A stretch of 64,000 nucleotides of DNA from Brachybacterium aquaticum. GTDB taxonomy: Bacteria; Actinomycetota; Actinomycetes; Actinomycetales; Dermabacteraceae. The stretch spans positions 2,976,001-3,040,000 of the forward strand of contig NZ_JACHLZ010000001.1 of assembly GCF_014204755.1 (NCBI RefSeq). Direction: 5' to 3'. The notes beneath the pieces were generated by a model that did no database searches, was not told where the DNA came from, and saw only the letters and a list, made by a program, of their open reading frames with translations. A program made the translations under genes and the position numbers. Of this stretch, positions 49,481-57,000 are shown piece after piece (position 1 is the stretch's first letter; every line of letters starts with the position of its first letter).

Positions 49481-49923
49481 CGCGCGCCGCCGCGCAGGAG
49501 GTACAGGTCGCCGTCGAGCGTGCGCACGGGCCAGACCCGCAGGCGCCGGAACTCCTTGCCCTGGGTGTCCACGCACGTGCCGGAGCGCAGGTCGAAGATC
49601 TGCTTGTACATCGGGGAGGCGACGGTGGGGCGGTCGCCGCGGGAGCCGACGATGCCGCGGGAGATGACGTTCGCCCCGGAGTAGGGGTCGTGGTTGTCGA
49701 CGGCGCGCACGTCCCCGTCGGCCAGGAGGAACAGCGCCACCTGCTCCCCGTCCACGAGCGCCGCGCGGCCGCGCTCGACCTCGAGGTCGGTCAGCGGGCA
49801 CAGCTTCACCCAGTTCGCGGCGATCGCGCGGGGCAGGGCCTTGGGCACGGCGCGGTGGCGGCGCGCGCCGGGGGTGGTGTGCGGGACCGCGAGGTGCATG
49901 TCGGAAGAGTGGGTCGTGGTCAT
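49477..49923 (-). CDS. nirD: Nitrite reductase (NADH) small subunit
   Basis: The 148-residue protein has the Rieske-like beta fold of NirD: ANWVKLCPLTDLEVERGRAA, LVDGEQVALFLLADGDVRAV, DNHDPYSGANVISRGIVGSR, ASPMYKQIFDLRSGTCVDTQ. As in other NirD proteins the Cys/His iron-sulfur ligands of true Rieske proteins are absent; it supports NirB structurally. A 35-residue N-terminal extension is unusual. Start ATG 49923 overlaps the nirB stop and its stop overlaps cobA. Confidence 0.92.
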   Translation of the reverse strand: MTTTHSSDMHLAVPHTTPGARRHRAVPKALPRAIAANWVKLCPLTDLEVERGRAALVDGEQVALFLLADGDVRAVDNHDPYSGANVISRGIVGSRGDRPTVASPMYKQIFDLRSGTCVDTQGKEFRRLRVWPVRTLDGDLYLLRGGAR

Positions 49924-52514
49924 CGTCGTACCTCCAGGGTGGTGCCGGCGATCAGGACGCGGCTGTCGGTGCGCTCCTCGGGGCGGGCGGGGCGGGCCTG
50001 TCCGCGCTCGGGGACGTAGGCGAGGTCGGGGTCGGGGGTGGTGGGGGCGTTGACGAAGGAGCGGAAGCGGGCGAGCTTGGCGGGGTCGGCCAGGGTCTCG
50101 GCCCACTCGTCGCGGTAGTTCGCGACGTGGCGCTCCATCGCCGCGTCGAGGTCGGCGCACAGGCCCAGCGAGTCCTCCATGATCACCTCGCGCAGCCCGT
50201 CGATCCCGCCCTCGAGGGAGACCATCCACGGGGCGGTGCGCTGGAGCTTGTCCGCGGTGCGGATGTAGTACATGAAGTAGCGGTCCAGGGTGCGGATGAG
50301 GGTGGCGTCGTCCAGCCCCTCGGCCAGCAGCTCGGCGTGGCGCGGGGTGGCGCCGCCGTTGCCGCCCACGTACAGGTTCCAGCCCTGGGCGGTGGCGATG
50401 ATGCCGGCGTCCTTGGCGCGGGCCTCGGCGCATTCGCGGGCGCAGCCGGAGACGCCGAGCTTGAACTTGTGCGGGGCGCGCAGGCCGCGGTAGCGCAGCT
50501 CGAGCTGCACGGCCATGGAGGTGGAGTCCAGCACGCCGTAGCGGCACCAGGTGGAGCCCACGCACGATTTCACGGTGCGCAGGGACTTGCCGTAGGCGTG
50601 GCCGGACTCGAAGCCGGCGTCCACCAGGCGCTTCCAGATCTCGGGCAGCTGCTCGAGGCGGGCACCGAACATGTCCACCCGCTGGCCGCCGGTGATCTTG
50701 GTGTACAGCCCGTAGTCGCGGGCCACCTCCCCGACCGTGATCAGGCCCTCGGGGGTGACCTCGCCGCCGGGCATGCGGGGCACGACCGAGTAGGTGCCGT
50801 CCTTCTGGAGGTTCGCCATGACGTGGTCGTTGGTGTCCTGCAGGGTGGCGTTCTCGCCGTCCAGCACGTGCTCCCCGCCGAGGACGGCGAGGATGGAGGC
50901 GAGCACGGGCTTGCAGGTGTCGCAGCCGCGGCCGCGGCCGAACCGCTCGATGACGGCGCTGAACGTGGTCAGGCCCGAGACGTGCACGGCGTCGAACAGC
51001 TGACGGCGGGTGAGGGCGAAGTGCTCGCACAGCCCCGTCCCCACGCTGCGGCCCATCTTCGTCAGCTGCCCGCTGATCAGGCCCTTCACCGCGACGACGC
51101 AGGACCCGCAGGTGGCGCCGGCCTTCGTGCAGGCCTTCACGTCGGCGAGGTCGGCGCATCCCTCCTCGGCGACGGCGTGGCGGATCGCGCCGGCGGTCAC
51201 CGAGGAGCAGGAGCAGACCACGGCCTCGTCCGGCAGCTCCGCGGTCGGCGGAGCGATGCCGCCGGCAGGGACGAGATAGGCGGCGGGGTCCCCGCCGAGC
51301 GCACCGCCGACGAGGGGACGCAGCGCCCCGTAGGCGGAGGCATCGCCCACGAGCATGCCGCCGAGCAGGGTCTTCGCGTCGTCGGAGAGGACGAGCTTCT
51401 TGTGCACCCCGGCGACGGGGTCGGTGTAGACCACGTCCAGCGCGCCGGGAGTGGTGGCGAAGGCGTCGCCGAAGCTGGCGACCTCGACCCCGGAGAGCTT
51501 GAGCTTGGTGGACAGGTCGTAGCCGGCGAACTCGGCGTCCCCGCCGAGGATCCGGTCGCAGGCCACCTCGGCCATGGCATTGCCGGGGGCGACCAGGCCC
51601 ACGCACTGCCCCTCGTAGGAGGCGACCTCGCCGATCGCGAGGACCTGGGGGTCGGAGGTGGCGCAGCCCGCGTCGATCTCGACACCGCCACGGGGATGGC
51701 AGATGAGGCCCGCCGCGCGGGCGAGCTCGTCACGGGGGCGGACGCCGACGGTGAAGACGACCAGATCCGCCTCCAGCTCGTCCCCGTCCTTCAGGGTCAC
51801 GCCGCGGACGGCACCGGTGTCCCCGGCGAGCACGGCAGTGGTGCGGGCGCCGGTGCGCACGGCGATGCCGCGCTGCTCGATGAGGCGGCGCAGCACGCCG
51901 CCGGCGGGCAGGTCGAGCTGGGCGGACATGAGCCGGTCGTTGGACTGGAGCACGGTCGCCTCGGCGTCCATGCCCTGCAGGGCGCCGGCGGCCTCGAGGC
52001 CGAGCAGTCCGCCACCGACGACGATCCCGCGCACGGGCCGGCCGAGCGCGGCGGCCCGCTCCTCGACGTGCACACGCAGGGCCGCGACGTCGTCGAGGGT
52101 GCGGTAGACGAAGCAGCCGGGCAGCTCCGCCCCGTCGACCGGGGGCCGGGAGGCGACGGAGCCGGTGGCGAGGACGAGGTGGTCGTAGGTGTGGACGGCG
52201 CCGGAGGCGGTGGTGACGGTGCGGGCGCCGCGGTCGATCGCCAGGGCCGGGTCGCCCTCGTGGAGGGTGACGCGGGGGTCGGCGAAGATCGTGGCGGGCA
52301 GGGTCAGGGCGTCCTCGCCCTCGCCGTCGAAGTAGCGGGTCAGGCCCACCCGGTCGTACGGGAGGCGGGACTCGTCGCCGAGGACGGTCACGGAGATCCG
52401 CTCCTCAGCGCGGGTGACGAGGGAGTCGACCAGGCGGTGCGCGGCCATGCCCGCGCCGATCACGACGATCCGGGGGCTCTGGGTGGTGGGGCTCTGCGGG
52501 GTGGGGCTGTTCAT
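49920..52514 (-). CDS. nirB: Nitrite reductase (NADH) large subunit
   Basis: The 864-residue cytosolic enzyme reduces nitrite to ammonium with NADH. Order of domains: FAD/NAD module (RIVVIGAGMAAHRLVDSLVT to about 400), a BFD-type [2Fe-2S] site with C434, C436, C469 and C472, a further CxxC (C531, C534), and the sulfite/nitrite-reductase domain with the 4Fe-4S/siroheme cysteines C651, C657, C691 and C695 (CVGSTWCRYG, GCARECAEA). It needs siroheme, supplied by the genes just downstream. ATG 52514 overlaps the nirC stop. Confidence 0.95.
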   Translation of the reverse strand: MNSPTPQSPTTQSPRIVVIGAGMAAHRLVDSLVTRAEERISVTVLGDESRLPYDRVGLTRYFDGEGEDALTLPATIFADPRVTLHEGDPALAIDRGARTVTTASGAVHTYDHLVLATGSVASRPPVDGAELPGCFVYRTLDDVAALRVHVEERAAALGRPVRGIVVGGGLLGLEAAGALQGMDAEATVLQSNDRLMSAQLDLPAGGVLRRLIEQRGIAVRTGARTTAVLAGDTGAVRGVTLKDGDELEADLVVFTVGVRPRDELARAAGLICHPRGGVEIDAGCATSDPQVLAIGEVASYEGQCVGLVAPGNAMAEVACDRILGGDAEFAGYDLSTKLKLSGVEVASFGDAFATTPGALDVVYTDPVAGVHKKLVLSDDAKTLLGGMLVGDASAYGALRPLVGGALGGDPAAYLVPAGGIAPPTAELPDEAVVCSCSSVTAGAIRHAVAEEGCADLADVKACTKAGATCGSCVVAVKGLISGQLTKMGRSVGTGLCEHFALTRRQLFDAVHVSGLTTFSAVIERFGRGRGCDTCKPVLASILAVLGGEHVLDGENATLQDTNDHVMANLQKDGTYSVVPRMPGGEVTPEGLITVGEVARDYGLYTKITGGQRVDMFGARLEQLPEIWKRLVDAGFESGHAYGKSLRTVKSCVGSTWCRYGVLDSTSMAVQLELRYRGLRAPHKFKLGVSGCARECAEARAKDAGIIATAQGWNLYVGGNGGATPRHAELLAEGLDDATLIRTLDRYFMYYIRTADKLQRTAPWMVSLEGGIDGLREVIMEDSLGLCADLDAAMERHVANYRDEWAETLADPAKLARFRSFVNAPTTPDPDLAYVPERGQARPARPEERTDSRVLIAGTTLEVRR

Positions 52515-53449
52515 CGGGTCGCTCCCACCAGGGGCGCCTCCGCCTCGGCGGCCGACGGGAGGGCGAGGGCGGGCACGTCGGCCGCGGGGGCGCCGGTCGC
52601 AGCGGGGGCGCCGGCCACGTCGGCCGACGGGAGCGCGCCGGGGGCGCCGGCCGACGCCTGCTTGCGGCGGTGGGCGAAGTAGAGGGGGAGGCCGACGAAG
52701 GTGAGGCCGCCGACGAGGTTGCCGACCACGGTCGGGATCTCGTTCCAGAGCAGGTAGTCCATGAGGGTGAAGTCCGCGCCGAGCAGAAGGCCGGAGGGGA
52801 ACAGGAACATGTTCACGATGGAGTGCTCGAAGCCCATGTAGAAGAAGAGCATCACGGGCATCCACATGCAGGCGATCTTCCCCAGGATGCTGTCGGACAT
52901 GAACGCGCCGACCACGCCGGTGGAGACCATCCAGTTGCACAGCACGCCGCGCACGAACAGGGTCAGCATCCCGGCGGCGCCGTACTCGGCGTAGCCGACG
53001 GTGCGGCCGTGGCCGATCTCGGAGATGGCCTGGCCGACGGCGCTCGGCTCGGTGGAGAAGCCGTAGGTGAAGTAGATGGCCATGAGCAGCGCGACGGCGA
53101 CCGCGCCGATCAGGTTACCGAGGAACACCAGGCCCCAGTTGCGCAGCATCGCGGGGAGGGTGACGCCGTCCTTCTTCGCGATCCAGGCGAGGGGCACGAG
53201 GGTGAACACACCGGTCAGGAGGTCGAAGCCCATCAGGTACAGCATGATGAAGCCGACCGGGAAGAGCATCGCGCCGAGCAGCGGCTGCCCGGTCTGGGTG
53301 GAGACGGAGACGGCGAACGCGGCGGCGAGGGCGAGGATCGCGCCGGCCATCGTGGCGCGCAGGATGGTGGCGCCGGCGGAGTACTTCACCTTCGAGGCAC
53401 CGGCCGCGGTGAGGCGGTCGACGAGGTCGACGGGCTGGACGTAGGACAT
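52511..53449 (-). CDS. nirC: Formate/nitrite transporter, NirC-like
   Basis: The 312-residue membrane protein is an FNT channel with about six helices. Typical segments: AGAILALAAAFAVSVSTQTG, LLTGVFTLVPLAWIAKKDGV, WGLVFLGNLIGAVAVALLMA, RGVLCNWMVSTGVVGAFMSD (the C/L-N-W motif), MLFFYMGFEHSIVNMFLFPS with the central selectivity His, and NEIPTVVGNLVGGLTFVGLP. The C-terminal 45 residues are Ala/Pro-rich and partly encoded by GGCCGACGGG-type DNA. It heads the operon and brings nitrite to NirBD. ATG 53449 precedes a conserved N-terminus. Confidence 0.92.
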   Translation of the reverse strand: MSYVQPVDLVDRLTAAGASKVKYSAGATILRATMAGAILALAAAFAVSVSTQTGQPLLGAMLFPVGFIMLYLMGFDLLTGVFTLVPLAWIAKKDGVTLPAMLRNWGLVFLGNLIGAVAVALLMAIYFTYGFSTEPSAVGQAISEIGHGRTVGYAEYGAAGMLTLFVRGVLCNWMVSTGVVGAFMSDSILGKIACMWMPVMLFFYMGFEHSIVNMFLFPSGLLLGADFTLMDYLLWNEIPTVVGNLVGGLTFVGLPLYFAHRRKQASAGAPGALPSADVAGAPAATGAPAADVPALALPSAAEAEAPLVGATR

Positions 53450-53661
53450 GGCATCTCCCGGGGAGAGTGGAGGGTGGTCATGTCCCGTGCGCCTGCAGCG
53501 GGGTGCGGCCATCCTGGGCTCTCGTCCCCCGGACACGAAGGCCGGGAGGGCGCCGTGACCGTTCCGTGATGTGGCGTCCCAGGGGTGGGCGGGGGCTTCT
53601 ACGATGCGGAGCTGAGCCGTCGCCGAGCCCCACCGGCTCCCGAGCAGAGGAGCACTCCCCC

Positions 53662-54207
53662 ATGGCCTGGACCCCCACCGCCGAGGACGACCGCCGCTTC
53701 CTCGCCCTCGCCATCGAGCAGGCGCGCACCAGCTGGGACGAGGGCGGGGTGCCGATCGGTGCCGTGCTCGTCCACGACGGGCAGGTGCTCGGCGCCGGGC
53801 ACAACCAGCGCGTCCAGAAGGACTCCGCGATCCTGCACGGCGAGACCGACGCGATCGAGAAGGCCGGGCGTCTGCGCGCGAGCGTATACCGGGAGTCGGT
53901 GCTGTACACGACCCTGTCGCCGTGCATCATGTGCTCCGGCACCGCGCTGCTGTACGAGATCCCGCGGATCGTGGTGGGCGAGAACCGCACCTTCGAGATG
54001 GCCGAGGACCTGCTGCGCGAGCGCGGCGTCACCGTGGACGTGCTCGACGACCCCGACTGCATCGCGCTGATGGAGCGGATGATCGCCGAGCGGCCCGAGA
54101 TCTGGAGCGAGGACATCGGCGTGGAGACGGGCGAGCTCAGCGCGTCGGCCGACGGCGCGCGCGCTGCCGGCGCCGAGGGCTCCGACGTCGACGGCGCCGG
54201 CCGGTGA
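53662..54207 (+). CDS. Cytosine deaminase, fungal (CDA-fold) type
   Basis: The 181-residue zinc enzyme deaminates cytosine to uracil. Zinc ligands are H59 in ILHGETDAIEKAGR (with catalytic E61), C88 and C91 in TTLSPCIMCSG; the following YEIPRIVVGENRTFEMAEDL matches yeast cytosine deaminase rather than the bacterial CodA amidohydrolase. A TACGAT box at 53600-53605 is the likely -10. It overlaps the cytosine permease gene by four bases (GTGA), confirming a cytosine salvage operon. The last 25 residues are low-complexity. Confidence 0.9.
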   Translation: MAWTPTAEDDRRFLALAIEQARTSWDEGGVPIGAVLVHDGQVLGAGHNQRVQKDSAILHGETDAIEKAGRLRASVYRESVLYTTLSPCIMCSGTALLYEIPRIVVGENRTFEMAEDLLRERGVTVDVLDDPDCIALMERMIAERPEIWSEDIGVETGELSASADGARAAGAEGSDVDGAGR

Positions 54208-55487
54208 CCGCGGCCGAGCTGCGCCAGGAGGCGGGCACCGAGCCCGTCGACCCCGACTACCCGGTCACTCCGGTCCCCGCCTCGGCGCGGCGCGGTGTCG
54301 TCTCGATCTCGGTGGTGCTGATCGGGTTCACCGTCTTCGCGCCGACGCTCATGGCCGGCGCCTCCATCGGCGCGGCCTTCCGCTTCAGCGAGTTCCTGGC
54401 CGTGCTGCTGGTGGGCTCGGTGGTGCTCGGCGCGTACGTCGCCGCGATCGGCTTCCTCGGCGCCCGCACCGGTCTGACCACGGTGGTGATGTCGAGGTAC
54501 ACCTTCGGCACCGCCGGGTCGAAGCTGGTCTCGGTGCTGCTGGGCGGCACGCAGATCGGCTGGTACGGGGTGGCGGTCGGCTCGATCGGGCAGATGACCG
54601 CGCTCGCCTTCGGCTGGGAGAGCGCCTGGGCGCCGGCGCTGGTGATGATCGGGGTCTCCGCCCTGATGATGCTCACGGCGCTGTACGGCTACGAGGGCAT
54701 GTACTGGGTCTCGCTGATCTCCACGCCGCTGATCCTGGTGCTCGCCTTCTGGATCACCGCGCTCGCGCTCACCGAGGTGGGCGGCTGACGGGGCCTGTTC
54801 GACATCGCGCCCACCACCTCCATGACCTGGGCCGCGGCCGTGACGACCGTGGTGGGCACCTTCGCCTCCGCCGGGACGCAGGCCGCGAACTGGACCCGCT
54901 TCGCGAAGCGCGGCCGCGACGCCGTGATCGCCTGCGGGCTCGGCTTCGTGATCGGCAACGGGCTGATGGTGTTCTTCGGCGCCGTCTCCGCGCTGGCCTT
55001 CGGAGAAGGCGACTTCACCACGCTGCTGCTGGGCATGGGCATGATCGGCTGGGGCCTGTTCTTCCTGTTCGGGAACCTGTGGAAGTCCAACGCCGATGCC
55101 GCCTACGCCTTCGGCGTCGCCGGGGCCGAGCTCGCGAACGCCCGGCGCAAGGGCCCCTTCATCATCGGCGGCGTCGCCATCGGCACCGTGCTCGCGCTGC
55201 TCGGCGTCGAGGGGCACATCGTGGGCTACCTCAGCCTCATCGGCATCCTCATCCCGCCGGTCGGCGGGGTGCTCATCGGCGACTGGATCGCTCGCTGGCG
55301 CGGCGGGCAGCCGGCCCTGTCCACGCTGACCGAGAAGGTGCGCTGGCAGGCGCTCGTGCCGTACGTGCTCGGCTGCGTGGTGGCGTGGGTGAGCAATGAG
55401 TACGGGATCGGCATCGCGCCGCTGACCGGGATCGTGGTGGCGCTGGTGGGGGCGTGGGTGCTGGGGGTGCGGGCGGGGCGACGCTGA
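54204..55487 (+). pseudogene. codB: Cytosine permease interrupted by one in-frame TGA
   Basis: GTG 54204 opens a frame that encodes a CodB/NCS1 permease: RRGVVSISVVLIGFTVFAPT, GARTGLTTVVMSRYTFGTAG, GGTQIGWYGVAVGSIGQMTA, up to LALTEVGG, then TGA at 54786-54788. In the same frame the family sequence resumes immediately (RGLFDIAPTTSMTWAAAVTT, GTFASAGTQAANWTRFAKRG) and runs to 55487. Without the stop the protein would be 427-428 residues, normal for CodB with about 12 helices. So a single nonsense change or read error splits the gene. An ATG at 54822 could restart translation of the second half, but that would lack the first helices. Confidence 0.85.
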
Positions 55488-55524
55488 GGGCGTCGCACTC
55501 GGCCGACGGGCGGCGTCCGCGGGC

Positions 55525-56388
55525 TCAGCCCCAGGCGCCGCCCTCGCCGTCGGTGAGCGGGAGCGTGCCCGCGGCGCGGTGGCGCTCGTACAGCTCGCGC
55601 AGGTGATCCCGGTACTCCGGATCGTCACCGGCCGGCTCCATCGGCGGGAGCGCGGCGAGGAGCTGGTCGGCGATCTGGTCGCGGTCCCACCAGGCGGGGA
55701 TCATGACGCCCGCGAACTCGCGGGCCGTCCTCTGCACGTCCTCGAGCGAGGTGGACAGGATCAGATCCGAGGTCGTCACCTGGAGCGGGTCGCCCGGCAT
55801 CTCCGACTCCCGGCCGACGTGCAGGCGGACGTGAAGCCCGTCGGGCGCCCATGTCACCGCGAAGCGGGTCCGGTGATAGCCGCGGTCGTGCAGGGCGATG
55901 ACGCCGTCCAGGATCTGCAGGAGGAAGCCGGTGCCGACCAGGGCGGGCAGTGATGCGGCGCTCGCGACGAGGTCGTCGTAGAGGGCGACGGGCATCGGCA
56001 CCTCGAAGTAGTGCTTCTCCCGCTTCTGCTCGATCCTCTCGCGGAGCTGGTCCCCCGCGAGGTCGAGGATCCTTATCGCCGACGGGTCCGCCGAGCGGAC
56101 GTTCGTGACGAGGTAGAGGTGCGCGGCGGGATCCGTCTCGAAGGCCTCGACCTGGTTGGGCTCGAGCCACAGGAAGTCGCCGCGGCCGGCGCCGCCGAAG
56201 GCCTTGATCTCGATCAGGCGCTTCTCACCGGTGGTGTCGTCGAAGGACTCGACATCGACCAGGGCGTCCTTCTTGCTGCGCAGGTCGACGGCCATCCGTC
56301 CAGCAGCGCGCTCGTAGGCGATCACGGCCTCGATGGCTCGGGCCTCGATCTCGTGGTTGGACAGCTTCAGCAGGTCCGCCTGGTTCAT
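55525..56388 (-). CDS. DUF3883-domain protein, nuclease-like
   Basis: The 287-residue product has an N-terminal DUF3883 domain: EARAIEAVIAYERAAGRMAV, then DALVDVESFDDTTGEKRLIE, IKAFGGAGRGDFLWLEPNQV, AHLYLVTNVRSADPSAIRIL. The D..(6-20)..E-x-K pattern (IEIKAFG) is that of PD-(D/E)xK nucleases. The C-terminal 150 residues (for example HRTRFAVTWAPDGLHVRLHV) are not recognised. DUF3883 proteins are frequent in restriction and defence islands. ATG 56388 precedes the conserved start MNQADLLKLSNHEIEARAIE. It diverges from the Nudix-helicase operon. Confidence 0.75.
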   Translation of the reverse strand: MNQADLLKLSNHEIEARAIEAVIAYERAAGRMAVDLRSKKDALVDVESFDDTTGEKRLIEIKAFGGAGRGDFLWLEPNQVEAFETDPAAHLYLVTNVRSADPSAIRILDLAGDQLRERIEQKREKHYFEVPMPVALYDDLVASAASLPALVGTGFLLQILDGVIALHDRGYHRTRFAVTWAPDGLHVRLHVGRESEMPGDPLQVTTSDLILSTSLEDVQRTAREFAGVMIPAWWDRDQIADQLLAALPPMEPAGDDPEYRDHLRELYERHRAAGTLPLTDGEGGAWG

Positions 56389-56531
56389 GGCGTGATCATG
56401 ACAGAGGGGGCCGACGGCCGCCGGTCGAAGATCCACATGCCATGCGCCTCGAGACACTTGAGAACCCTCGCTTCCCCAGCCGCGGCACCTCTCGACCCTC
56501 GGCTTTCGCTGCGCATGTCACCGCCGCTTCG

Positions 56532-56537
56532 TACGAT
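56532..56537 (+). promoter_or_regulatory. -10 box of the Nudix-helicase operon
   Basis: TACGAT lies 35 bases before the GTG start 56572, giving a start near 56544 and a leader that contains the GAGGAGA ribosome site at about 56556. The -35 region is not clear. Confidence 0.45.
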
Positions 56538-56571
56538 CGACGGTGTCGGCCCAGGCAGAGGAGATTGCGCG

Positions 56572-57000
56572 GTGGAGAATCCAGTCATCCGAGTCGTCGG
56601 CGCCATCGTCGAACGAAACGGCGCGGTCTTCGCCGCTCGACGCAACGCCGAGCGCAGCGCCGGCGGGCTGTGGGAATTCCCCGGGGGCAAGATCGAAACC
56701 GGCGAGACGCCCGAGGCCGCACTGCGCCGCGAACTTCAGGAGGAGCTGGGTGTCGACGTCGCTGTTGGCCCGTTCGTCGACCGGAGCCTGAGCGATGTTG
56801 GCACCGCGCGCATCGAGCTCTCCTGCTACGCCGCGCAGTTCACGGGCGAGGATCCGACTACCAGCAGCGACCACGACGCGATGCAGTGGGTGCCTCTCAC
56901 GGAGTTGTCCTCGCTGCAATGGGCGCCTGGCGATGTCCCACTCCTCGAGGGCTTGCCAGAGCGGCTCGCAACTCTCCGCGACGAGTCCAAGGCGAAGTGA
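56572..57000 (+). CDS. MutT-type Nudix pyrophosphohydrolase
   Basis: The 142-residue enzyme has a complete Nudix box at residues 39-61 (GKIETGETPEAALRRELQEE then LGV), with all catalytic glutamates, and the MutT-like LWEFPGG lead-in and QWVPLTEL tail. It probably cleans oxidised or unusual nucleoside triphosphates such as 8-oxo-dGTP. GTG 56572 follows GAGGAGA at eight bases. Its stop TGA shares one base with the helicase start (TGATG), so the two are co-translated. The pairing of this Nudix with a DUF3427 helicase argues for a joint DNA repair or defence task. Confidence 0.85.
   Translation: MENPVIRVVGAIVERNGAVFAARRNAERSAGGLWEFPGGKIETGETPEAALRRELQEELGVDVAVGPFVDRSLSDVGTARIELSCYAAQFTGEDPTTSSDHDAMQWVPLTELSSLQWAPGDVPLLEGLPERLATLRDESKAK

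Noticed and set aside
49477-49923. Rieske iron-sulfur protein
   Set aside because: The C-x-H and C-x-x-H ligand pairs are absent; the context after nirB and the fold make it NirD.
54822-55487. Independent 221-residue membrane protein
   Set aside because: It continues the CodB family sequence in the same frame directly after one TGA, so it is the second half of a split permease gene.
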